Below, one piece after another: positions 43,501 through 55,500 of a stretch of 64,000 nucleotides of DNA. The DNA is taken from NCBI GenBank assembly GCA_903813345.2, contig CAIIXF020000010.1, forward strand, positions 18,983,181-19,047,180, read 5' to 3'. This DNA is from Owenia fusiformis. Lineage: Eukaryota; Annelida; Polychaeta; Sabellida; Oweniidae. Positions within the stretch are counted from its first letter, which is position 1, and each line of letters opens with the position of its first letter. The notes beneath the pieces are model-generated. The model made no database searches and was not told the DNA's origin. It worked only from the letters and a program-made list of their open reading frames with translations. The position numbers and the translations under genes were made by a program.

Positions 43501-46500
43501 ACATGCACCTTTCAGGGACCTTGGCTGAACTTGGGGGAAAGAACTTTTTATCTAGGTCAAGGTCAAAGGTCAAAATCTAGGTCAAATCAAAGTTTTTTTT
43601 AAGTTTCTCAGATTTCGTCCTCATACTTGATTATTTCTTGCGATGAATTAAAATGTAACTAGATATAAGCATTCTCTACAAATTGCTCACAATATGTACG
43701 CGTCAATTTTTTACCGTTTTTGAGATATTTGACGTCAAAAAACGGCAAAAATCGGTCATTTTTCAACTTGCTTCAAATGAACCAGATTTTTTTTTAAAAA
43801 TCATCTACAAGATCTCAGGAACTCAAATATGTCCTAAATTTTGACCTCCGACCTTTGGTTGACCTTTGGTGACCTTCGAAAGTTGATTTTTCAAATTGAT
43901 TTTCTGGATTCAAATTTAGGTATATTTGATCCCAAAGGACCCACTGAGGTCTAAAAAAGTAAAATTTGCAAGGTCAAAGGTCAAGGTCATCAAACTAAAT
44001 CAAAAACTGTGTTTTCCAAGTTTCTCAAAATTGGTGACTACAAATCAAGATTTTTTCATGAAAGTCAGGATATATATTCCTCTATAGGTTCTACACATAT
44101 TAGCAATTGACTATTTATTAAAATTGTGTACCAGTTTTGAGATATTAGAACTCAAAAACTGAAAAAAGGTCAAATTTCGAAACTTTGCAAGACTAAATTT
44201 CAACTTGCTCTAAATTGACCAAACTTTTTTTTAAAAAGCATCTACAAGATCTCAGGAATCCAAATCTGACCTTACTTTTGACCTTTGACCTTTGGTTGAC
44301 CTTCAGTGACCTTCGGAAGGTAAAAAAAGTTGATTTTCTTGATTCAAATTTAGGTATATTTGATCACAAAAGACCAACTGAGGTCAATTAAAGTAAAATT
44401 TGCAAGATCAAAGGTCAAAGTCTTCAAATTAAATCACCAACTGTGTTTTCGAAGTTTCTAAGTTTTGGTGACTACAAATCAATATTTGTTCATGAAAGTC
44501 AGGATATATATTCCTCTATAGGTTCTACACATATTAGCAATTGACTATTTATTAAAATTGTGTACCAGTTTTGAGATATTAGGACTCAAAAACTGAAAAA
44601 AGGTCAAATTTCCAAACTTTTCAAGACTAAATTTCAACTTGCTTCAAATTGACCAAACTTTTTTTTAAAAATCATCTACAAGTTGCCTGGTGTTAATATA
44701 TGACCCTAGATTTGAGATTTGACCTTTGGCTGACCTTGAAATTGCCAAAAACGCCTACAGGGCCTCCTTAAGATTGCTTGCAATCTTAAACCTCTAGTTA
44801 TTATTATTGTATCGTTCTTTACAGTGCTATAGAAATTATCTTTCAGTTTGAATAATTCTAGATTAATTCATCATGATTTTGGCCTTGTGCCTCAAAATGA
44901 TGTTTGCCAAGTTCAAGTTTGAGATCTCTCCAGAACTTTGCTTGTTTCTTTTCTTTATTACTCCATCTGAGACAGTTATTGTGCTTTATAATCATCTTCA
45001 CTTTGTCAGGCATCTCAGCTTTAGGAATATGCTCCATGAGTAGAACAATAATCATGTCTCTGTAGTCATCTAGGAGTTTAACAAGGGCCATATCAACCTC
45101 AAACTGATTCATAGCATCTTTCACCCAACCACGACTCACCACAAATATAATTTTGCGGCTGTTATGTATGGCTTGCCCCATTGATGTGAATAAGGAACCA
45201 CCTGGTATTATTCGATCATCAAACATGAGTTTAAATTTTATGTCCTCTCCATTCTCCAGTTCTTGACACAAATCTCTCTCAACCCACAATTGTTTTTCAC
45301 TGTGGTAACTAACAAAAGCATCATGTTCTATGAGAGGGTCATGCATGTTTTCATCTTGCTCACGCTTCCTGGCAAGGAAGATCATTCTTCTGTACTTGAT
45401 GTCCTTCCAGAAATATCTCAGTAGCACAAGGGTCACAACGATGAGGAATATGATTAAACCTCCACTTACTGTTGTACCACTGATAAATGGAATGGTATTA
45501 CACTCCAACCAAGTCATTGTGAAATTGTGGATATATTCTGTGTGTTTGTAAGAAGGCGTTGAACAATTCTCAACAATGAATTTTTTTGTCCTCTTCATCA
45601 TTTTCTCCGCGAGCCAGTTACGAAGGCCTTTAAGTTGACAATTGCATTCAAAGTTGTTTCCATAAATTGAAAGTCCACGTAATTGTAGATGTTTCATTAT
45701 TTCCAAGTTGCTCGAGTCAATGTTCGTTAGTGAATTTCTAGATATATCAAACTTAGTTAAACTATACAGGTCCTTGAAAACATCCTTTTGGATATATGTA
45801 AGCCTGTTTTTCTGTAGAAGTAATGTTTCTAAGTCATACATTCCTTTAAACATGCACTGAGGAAGATGTGACAAGTAGTTACTGTGGAGGGATAAGAAGG
45901 TAAAATTGCTACGATCCTCAAATAATTGACAGAGCTCTTCATCCGTATATTCAGATAAAAGGTTCCCAGACAAATCTAACTGTTTTAATGTTTTAACATT
46001 ATCCAACAGTGCAATCAACTGATATCGATGGACCTGAAATCCAACACCTCCAGATGTCAGATGCAAGTCATACAAGTTTGGCAAATCAGAAATGTGCATT
46101 GCCATTACATCAACTCCTCTCAAATTAATTGTTAGACTTTTCAGTGATGTTATATTCTGAAGGTGTATGTTAAGGTCATACAAGCTCCTTGACGGGATAA
46201 ACCCACCTATGTTCAAAAGTCTTAATTCTCTGAATATCTGAAATGTTTCTTTTTCTACATACATGAAGTTCCATAATGTTAAATCAGTTAGTGATTCTTT
46301 CAACGGTCCAAATGCATCTGATTTCACAGTTCCAATAGCATTGCCTAACATGTTCAACCTCCCAATTCCGGAATAACGCAGTGGTTCAAAGAAGGAATTG
46401 GTCAACTCCTTTAGAAAAATTCCACATGTTTTTATTTCAAAACTATGGATTGTTTTATTTTTCAAGTCATTCATCACAGTTTGAATCCCTTTTTTTTCTA

Positions 46501-49500
46501 AGTTCCTATTCTGATTCAACGACAGTTGTTTCCATGAGTTTATCGATGCAAAGGTTCCAGGTTCAATATGCTGAATTGGGTTTATTTCTATATTTAGTTT
46601 GAAATTACGAGGATTATCTGTATGGATACCTTTAAAGGCATCAACTTCAATATTCTTGATGCTGCAGTTCCATAATTCCAGTGATGATAGTCTAGCAAAT
46701 CCGTTAAAAGAGTCATTTATCAAAGTTTCAAACTTAAAATTGTCAAATCTTAATATAGCAGTGTAGTTTTTATTCATGTGTTTTAGGATATCTGCCAGAG
46801 GTATTTGGTCATTTTTTGTTTTTGCACGGCATAAGCAAACTATTTTAGTCTTTCCTTTACAATGACAAAATGTTGGCAAACTTATAACGTTCAACGCAAA
46901 CCTATAATGTTCTATGCTTGCATTGTAGGTGTTATTTCTCATAACAATGTCAGGATTTGCTGTTTGTTTATCTGTTATAATCTGAATCATGTTTGATGTA
47001 TCAACAGCTAGCACCACCATGATAATGGTAGAAAATATTAAGTAGCCCATCGTGGTTCAATTGTTTGTTTTTCACCTTTTCAGCATCTGCAAGATTCAGT
47101 TCAAACACCTTAATTTTTATTTTTTTATTTTATTGAAAGAGTCTCTTGAAAGTTTTTTTATATAGGTACCAATAGAATATTTATATCTCATTTATTGAAG
47201 GACCAAATATAGATTTATTGACATGTTGCCTTTTAGGGAGTGTCATCTCCAGTCCCATATACATAAGTCATGTCATCATGATGTTGAATAAGAACTTCAA
47301 AAGATTTTATAGGAAAAAATATTGAGTCTATTGAATTAAAGATTCATTCTATTGATTTTAAGCCTAAGACTGTATAGATGTTTATTTGATTGTACATATT
47401 TGCTTTGCTGATGTTGATATTTCCTCCGAGGGATGCAACCTTTGCCTTGAAATTTTCTCAATAATTTGAACAGAATATGCTTACCGTATTCCCAAATTAT
47501 GAGCAGATCACAGAACAAAATGTTGACGAGTTAATGTCATTTTATTGAACAGAATATGTTAAATTGTCTCAGCAAGTTTAATGCATACATTTTCTTATTT
47601 ACAAATAGCAAGGCATAGTAAAGGCATTATGACCTAATATAGCTTACTAGTATTTATAGAAATCTGTTGAACTGTACTTTGGAATTAGGCTTGTTTAGAG
47701 TACAGGAAAAGGTTATCAGCAGATAACAGCTTTTCCCTGAAATTTTTTTAGTATCAACCATTTTTATTCTCTCGTTTTGGAGTGAAAATGGTCAGTTTAC
47801 AGGCGACTATAGGTGGCAGTTGTTGATACAAGTTCCTGTAGTTGAGGGAGATTGTTGAAATAATATTTTAATAAGTAACTTGATATGGATACTATATAAC
47901 ACATGGCTTTATACAGGGTGTCCCCAAAATATTTCCTCCAACAGCACAGATAAACCAATCAATATTTTCAGACATTTCTTACATGGTCATGTAAGCAAAT
48001 GTGATTATACCCCCTGATCTTCCGATGACAGCCTGCATTCTTATTGCTACATTGGGAAGGTTTCTCTTTGAATGTTGGCTTAAAGTTCAAGGTCTCTACG
48101 CAAAATAGGGGTCATTGTAACAGCTCCCACTTCGTCAATATTTTATAAATTTACATTTTCTTCAATGGAATGAAATATGAATATTCACTCTAAATGTATA
48201 AGTAATGAAAAGTATTATACATACACAAACATGTTGAATTAAGGCTTTGAAAAGGTGTCAAAAACACTTCGATAGTTATATACAACCTTTAACATGGACA
48301 TATGACACAGGTTTTGTATATGTATCGCAACATTAAGAACCTAAAGTAAATTGACATGGATATAAGACACACAGCTTTGTATATTTACTTCTAAAAACTA
48401 CATCAGCAAGGGCATAAAGTACTTTGACATGGATATATGACACAGGTTTTATATATGTAAAACTCAAAATTACAACATTAAGGGCCTAAATTAAATTACC
48501 CTTGATATAAGACACATAGGTTTGTATATCTTAAAACTACATCAGCAAGTACATGAAGTAAATTGACATGGATATATGGCACAGGTTTTATATATGTAAA
48601 ACTCAAAATTACAACATTGAGGGCCCAAATTAAATTGCCCTTGATATAAGACACATAGGTTTGTATATCTTAAAACAACATCAGCAAGGGCATGAAGTGA
48701 ATTGACATGAATAATGGCACAGGTTTTATATATATATGTATGTGAAGCTCAAATTACAACATTGAGGGCCAAAATTAAATTGCCCTTGATATAAGACACA
48801 TAGGTTTGTATATCTTAAAACTACATCAGCAAGGGCATGAAGTGAATTGACATGAATAATGGCACAGGTTTTATATATACATATATATGAAGCTCAAATT
48901 ACAACATTGAGGGCCTAATGTAAATAGATGTGGATATATGGCACAGGTCTTATGATGTAAGTATCAAAATTGCAACATAGGGCATAATATGTATGTAAAT
49001 TTACTAGATCAAAATTATAAAACATTAACCTTTCTATAATGACCACACAAGAGACTTGAAAAATGTTTTACTTAAATACATCAGATACCAATACCATGCT
49101 CAAAAATGAAGATGCTACGATCTTATTGATCATGGATGGTCAACACTATGATTTGGTTCTCAAAAACCATTTTGTACAATCCTTGGCCTCTTTGTGGAAA
49201 GTATAGGCAGTAATTATTTTTTAAGTTTGTAGGGATATTATTCTTATTGTATCGTTCTTTACAGTGCTATAGAAATTATCTTTCAGTTTGAATAATTCTA
49301 AATTAATTCATCATGATTTTGGCCTTGTGCCTCAAAATGATGTTTGCCAAGTTCAAGTTTGAGATCTCTCCAGAACTTTGCTTGTTTCTTTTCTTTATTA
49401 CTCCATCTGAGACAGTTATTGTGCTTTATAATCATTTTTACTTTGTCAGGCATCTCAGCTTTAGGAATATGCTCCATGAGTAGAACAATAATCATGTCTC

Positions 49501-52500
49501 TGTAGTCATCTAGGAGTTTAACAAGGGCCATATCAACCTCAAACTGATTCATAGCATCTTTCACCCAACCACGACTCACCACAAATATAATTTTGCGGCT
49601 GTTATGTATGGCTTGCCCCATTGATGTGAATAAGGAACCACCTGGTATTATTCGATCATCAAACATAAGTTTAAATTTTATGTCCTCTCCATTCTCCAGT
49701 TCTTGACACAAATCTCTCTCAACCCACAATTGTTTTTCACTGTGGTAACTAACAAAAGCATCATGTTCTATGAGAGGGTCATGCATGTTTTCATCTTGTT
49801 CACGCTTCCTGGCAAGGAAGATCATTCTTCTGTACTCAATGTCCTTCCAGAAATGTCTCAGTAGCACAAGGGTCACAACTATCAGGAATATGATTAAACC
49901 TCCACTTACTGTTGTACCAAGCGTAAATGGAATGGTATTACACTCCAACCAAGTCATTGTAAAATTGTGAACATATTCTATGTGTTTGTAAGAAGGCATT
50001 GAACAATTTTCAGCAATGAATTTTTTTGTCTTGATTGTCATCTTCTCCATGAGCCAATTACGGAGGCCTTTTAGTTTACAATTGCACTCAAAGTTGTTTC
50101 CATAAATTGAAAGTCCACGTAATTGTAACTGTGACATTATTTCCAAGTTACTCAGGTCAATGAATGTTAATGCATTCCTGGATAAATCTAACTTATTTAA
50201 ACTATGCAAATCCTTGAAAAGGTCCTTTTGGATATTTGTTAGTCTGTTTTTATTGAGGAGTAATGTTTTTAAGTCATACATTCCTTTAAACATGCATTGA
50301 GGAAGATGTGAGAAGTAGTTACTACGGAGGGATAAAAATGTAAAATTGCTACGATCCTCAAATAACTGACAAAGCTGTTCATCCGTATATTCAAATAATA
50401 GGTTCCCAGACAAATCTAACTCTTTTAATGATTTAACATTATCTAATAGTGTAATCAACTGATATCTATGGGGGTCAAATACAGCACTTCCAGATATTAA
50501 ATGGAAGTCACACAAATTTGGCAAAACAGAAATTTGCATCTTTAGTACATCAACTCCTTTCATGTTCATTGTTAGACTTTTCAAAGCTGTTATATTCTGA
50601 AGGTGTATGTTAAGGTCATATGAGCTCCTTGATGGGATAAACCCACCTATGCTCAAACGTCTTAATTCCCTGAATATTTGGAATGTTTCTTTTTCTACAT
50701 ACATGAAGTTCCATAATGTTAAATCAGTTAGTGATTCTTTCAACGGTTCAAATGCATCTGATTTCACAGTTCCAATAGCATTGCCTAACATGTTCAATCT
50801 CCCAATTCCGGAATAACGCAGTGGTTCAAAGAAGGAATTAGTCAACTCCTCCAGAAAAATTCCACATGTTTTTATTTCCAAACTATGGACTGTTTTATTT
50901 TGCAAGTCATTCATCACAGTTTGAATCCCTTTTGTTCCTAAGTTCCTATTCTGATTCAGCGACAGTTGTTTCCATGATTTAAATGCAGCAAAAGTTCCAG
51001 GTTCAATATGTCTAATGGGGTTGATTTCTATTCTTAGTTTGGCATTATAGGGATGATATATACTTATACTTTTAAAGGCATTGACTTCAATATTCTTGAT
51101 GCTGCAGTTCCTAAATATCAGAGATGTTAGTCTGGAAAATCCATTGAAAGACCCATTTAACAAAGTTTCAAATTTAAAATTCTCAAACCTTATAGTAGCG
51201 GTGTTCTTTTTATCCATGTTCCTTAGGATATTTGCCAATGGTATTTGGTCATTTTTTGTATTTGCACGGCATGAGCACATTATTGTTGTGATGCCTTTAC
51301 AATGACAAAATGTTGGTAAACTTGACCTATAATATTCTATGCTTGCATTGTAGGTGTTATTTCTCATAACAATGTCAGGATTTGCTGTTTGTTTATCTGT
51401 TATAATCTGAATCACGTTTGATGTATCAACAGCCAGCACCACCGTGATAATTGTAGAAAATATGAACATTAAGTAGCTCATCGTGGTTGTTTTTCAGCAC
51501 CTGAAAATTAATTCAAACGTCAATAATTTTCATACTAAGAATTTCAATAGTTTTTTGTTGGCCCCAATAAAATTATCAATGTTTTTATTTTATTATTTTT
51601 TGTTTCAACATTTTTTAACATTTTCTTCTAGGGATGGAACCTGTGTATTCCTCCAAATATTTCTGCATTTGTATGTTAATCTTCCCATCAATTTGAGCAA
51701 CAATGTGCTTACCTTATTTAACAGATAATCAGTAGATCGCTGAAGAAAATGTTGACTTCTTAATCTCTTAAATGAACAGAATGTTATATCTAATTATCAC
51801 TATAACCTGGCAAATTTATTACCTACCTTTACTTGTTTACAGATAGCTAGGCCTAGTAAAGCGTTATGACCTGATATAGGTTAATGTCCTTTGGAATTAG
51901 GCTTGTTGAATAAGGGTGTTGAAATAATGTTTTGATCAGTATTTTGATGCGACCTTTTAGTGTGTTAGAGAAGTGTAATTTTCACATAAGGTAATGTGAC
52001 GTTAAAACCTTCTTAAAACATAAAATAACTTCCTCAAAACAGTATCTAAAATTTCTGTAAAGAGGAAAATTCCAACATTTTGACAAGTTGACATGAATAA
52101 AATGATAATGAACTTGAGTTTCATGAAATACTTCAAAAATATTTATATATCTTTTTCTTATCTTATATTTGTGTTGTTTGTGCAGATAAGGCATTTCAAC
52201 ATTTTATTTATATCTAGAATTATGTGTTAATAAGTGATTCAACAAACTATGGTAGGGTTTACATTAATGTACATATCAGTTTTATGTCACCACTTGCATT
52301 AAACTTGTTGACTTGGATACTATAAGAATCAATGTTTGTCACCAAATGCATAAAATACTCAGAATTTGAAATCAGAAAATATGTTTATCACAAAAGAACC
52401 TGAAACATTTATCACGAAATATGTTTAATCAAACTAAGTCATTCATTCATTATATTGATCTAAAGTTGAGAAAGGCAAAGACAAAACATTTTATAATAAG

Positions 52501-55500
52501 GGAGCATTTCAAAAGATCAATGTCGGAAAATTAACTGTATTTGCACAGTTAGGTTAAGTTAAAGTTAGGTTACTAACATTGTATTGTCAAGCGAGTTCAA
52601 TGTTTCATGAGGTATTGTTTGTACCTGTAAATAGTGTGATCTCAAATTTATTTATTTAGGCCAAATACCACTGGATTGTTTCAGATAATCCTCAAATAAA
52701 AGCAAAATTGCATCTTCATTCTTCACCCCCCCCCCACACACAAATAATTATTTTTCACTATGCTTTAATGTTTGACAATTATACATTGTTTGCATAGCAA
52801 CTACATCAGCCTTGATGTTAACAATATAAATATATATGCTTTTAGGCAATTGCACTGAGGGATACTATTGCTATAGTGGAGCTAGTACAGCCACCCCTAC
52901 AGATGGCACCACTGGGGATATATGCCCCTTGGGTAGTTACTGTCCAACTGGAACACCCTCACCAATACCCTGTGATGATGGTATGTCTGATTTTCATTAT
53001 CGATACAATTCAAAGAGAGATAACCCTTTAGTCCAGCAATATTCAATCTTGGGGTCACTTACACAAGCATCATAGTTTTTTACAAAAATGAAAAAAATCC
53101 CATTTACAATTTGGGCAATAATTAACCTACTGTCCAGTTGTTTAAAGATAATTTAAACTAAGTTATGTCAATTTTATTTAAGGTTACTACATGAATCATA
53201 CCCAAGCAGCTCTCTGTGACATCTGTCCACCACGCTATTATTGCGTCAACAAGGACCGTGCTGACCCCTGCCCAGAGGGAAAATACTGCCCTGGGAATAC
53301 TGGCTTTAACTGGGAACTCTGCCCTAAGGGGACCTATGGACCAACTGAGATGTTATCCTCAGATGGGGAATGTACACAATGTGATGGAGGGTCATATTGT
53401 AATGTAGCAGGGTCTAATGTTGTATCTGGACCTTGTTCCCCAGGCTACTACTGCCAGTGGGGAGTGGACACGGCTTCCCCCAGTAACAACAACACAGGAT
53501 CTGGAGGTAGTCATTTTCTTTGATTTTTTTTCTTATGCACTAGAGATCCTAACTGAGCTCTAGGTAGCCTACTTGTATTTTAGTTTATGTATGTATATTG
53601 TATAGAACTTTTAATTATCATAAACTTTATAATGAATGAATGATAATTGAAATGTTGAATGCAAAAAAATAAAATAGAGAAGCCATTCAGAAATTTTACT
53701 CAAAAATATATAGTTACAATTACAAGTGCCATGTGAAGACAAAAAAGTATTTAGAAACACATATAGAAAAGGAACATTTAAGGCACACCCACTGCCAGTT
53801 ATGAGGTAATATATCTCCAGCATTGCAAACACCGAACTAAGTATTGATGCTATTTATTTTAAGATGGCTGTCCTGTGGGTCACAAGTGTCCAGGAGCCAC
53901 CCAGGATCCCATTGGATGTCCCCCAGGGACCTACAATGACCTGACCCACCAACCAGATTGTCAAGCATGTGTAGCAGGCTACTTCTGTCTTGCCAACAGT
54001 ACAACATACATCAACACGCCCTGTCCACCAGGTATGTAAGATTATATTGAAATGACATGTTCCTTCTAGTCAATTCTTTAATATTAAACTATGGCTATGA
54101 TAATATAATAGGCTTGAAATCCTGTGAATGAATAGCACTGATGTAATTCATTTTATGGAATATAACTATTTAGATGATGTCAATCAATGATGACTAACTA
54201 AATTGGCTTGAAATGATGTTAGCTCTGAAAGATCATATATCGTAAAGGACAATTAATATGTTCATCTTATTTCTTTGAAGCATTAAACCAAATTGGTGAT
54301 GAGAACTTCAAAGTGTGTGAACTCCATCAGGTGCTGCTCTCAATCAGTCATACAGTAGAGCCCAAATAGGATCTTTGAATGATGATTTTGCATATCTGAC
54401 TCGATAAATCTTATATCCGTGATTTACGTTTCAGGTTCTTACTGCCCCGAGGGAACACAATCAGCCAATCAGTATGAATGCCCTGCAGGAACTTATAACA
54501 ACCAGACAGGGATGGACGATGAATACGATTGTCTGCCCTGTCCCGCTGGCAAATATTGCGCTGGAGCCGGCCTGTCTGCCCCCACAGGAGATTGCGCACC
54601 TGGGTATTATTGTTCCCGCGGAGCCTACTCAGACAAACCCAAACCTGAAGTAAATGGCACAGATTTCTACAGCGTAAATACTAGCACTTGCCCCATCTAT
54701 TCTCTGAATTCAACTGGTGATATCTGCTCCCCTGGTGAATATTGTCCTGAGGGGTCGGAGTATCCTCTCCCATGTCCCCCAGGGGAATATTGCGAGATTT
54801 TCGGGCTTGGAACGCCATCTGGATTATGTGAGGCAGGATTTTATTGTAGCGGGAATGCAACGCAGCGTGATCCTATAACATGTAGTGAAGGACACTATTG
54901 CCCAGAGGGCACCACTATAGAAGTAGCTTGCCCCCCAGGAACTTACTCTGGTATGATTGTCTTAAATTGGTGATTCAACATAATGCCATTAAAATGATAT
55001 AATAATTATATTATTAATTACTTCTATTTTCTTCATTAAATGCTGTTTGATCATCATGAAATAATTTATAATTGAAAAGTAAAGAAAAAATTCAAAGGAT
55101 AGAATAAAACAAAAACTTTTTATTATTTTTGTAGATCGTCGTCAGAACATCAACATAACGGACTGCCTTTCTTGCACCCCTGGGTACTTCTGCCAAACCT
55201 ATGGCCTTCCCCTACCCACAGGCAAATGTTCCTCAGGTTACTACTGCCCTGGGGGTCAGGATACATCCACCCCGGAGGTGTACAGGTGCAGTCCAGGACA
55301 TTTCTGTGAGGAAGGAAGCTTCAATGAGACTGGATGCCCCTCAGGGTGGTACCAACCGCATTGGTCACAAGATACTTGTGTGATGTGTCCTGCTGGGTCT
55401 TACTGCAAGGCATTTGGTGAGTGAAACATGAATGAATCACAAAAGTCTGAGCAAAGTGCAAATGTCTGTGAATGAAAAAGAAGTTTGGAGAATGAAATCC

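Larger units (their letters stand above)
34388..44797. mobile_element. 10.4-kb concatemer of two Helitron2/Helentron-like repeat families
   Basis: The block starts with AGGAGGCCCC...GGGGCCTCCT, ends with an AAGATTGCTTGCAATCTT hairpin plus CTAG, and sits in a TTATT-rich site whose empty version is kept at 49235-49250. Inside are head-to-tail units of two families. Each has a 5' hairpin, tandem core repeats, a 3' subterminal copy of the 5' sequence in inverted orientation, a 3' hairpin and CTAG before TTATT. These match the structural marks of Helitron2/Helentron-type non-autonomous elements. No Rep/helicase frame is present, so the class is inferred from ends only. Confidence 0.6.
47051..49243. 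repeat. Upstream region of TLR2, duplicated from 32130-34387
   Basis: Same order of content as upstream of TLR1: splice-site region, lone mariner-like end near 47912, minisatellite 48330-48990, then the conserved TTAAGTTTGTAGGGATATTA end. It lacks the 210-bp element and continues straight into CTTATTGTATCG, the empty site for the 10.4-kb block. Confidence 0.85.
27219..52845. other. Intron 16 of the giant gene (25.6 kb), host of the TLR cluster
   Basis: From left to right: foldback-related element 27292-27958, a GCAGAATTT-rich repeat 27994-28783, a tRNA-like stretch 29781-29850, TLR1, its 2.2-kb upstream region, the repeat concatemer, TLR2, its upstream region, TLR3 and a diverged upstream region to about 52000. 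28790-29770 and 52000-52840 are AT-rich without recognised content. Confidence 0.8.
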
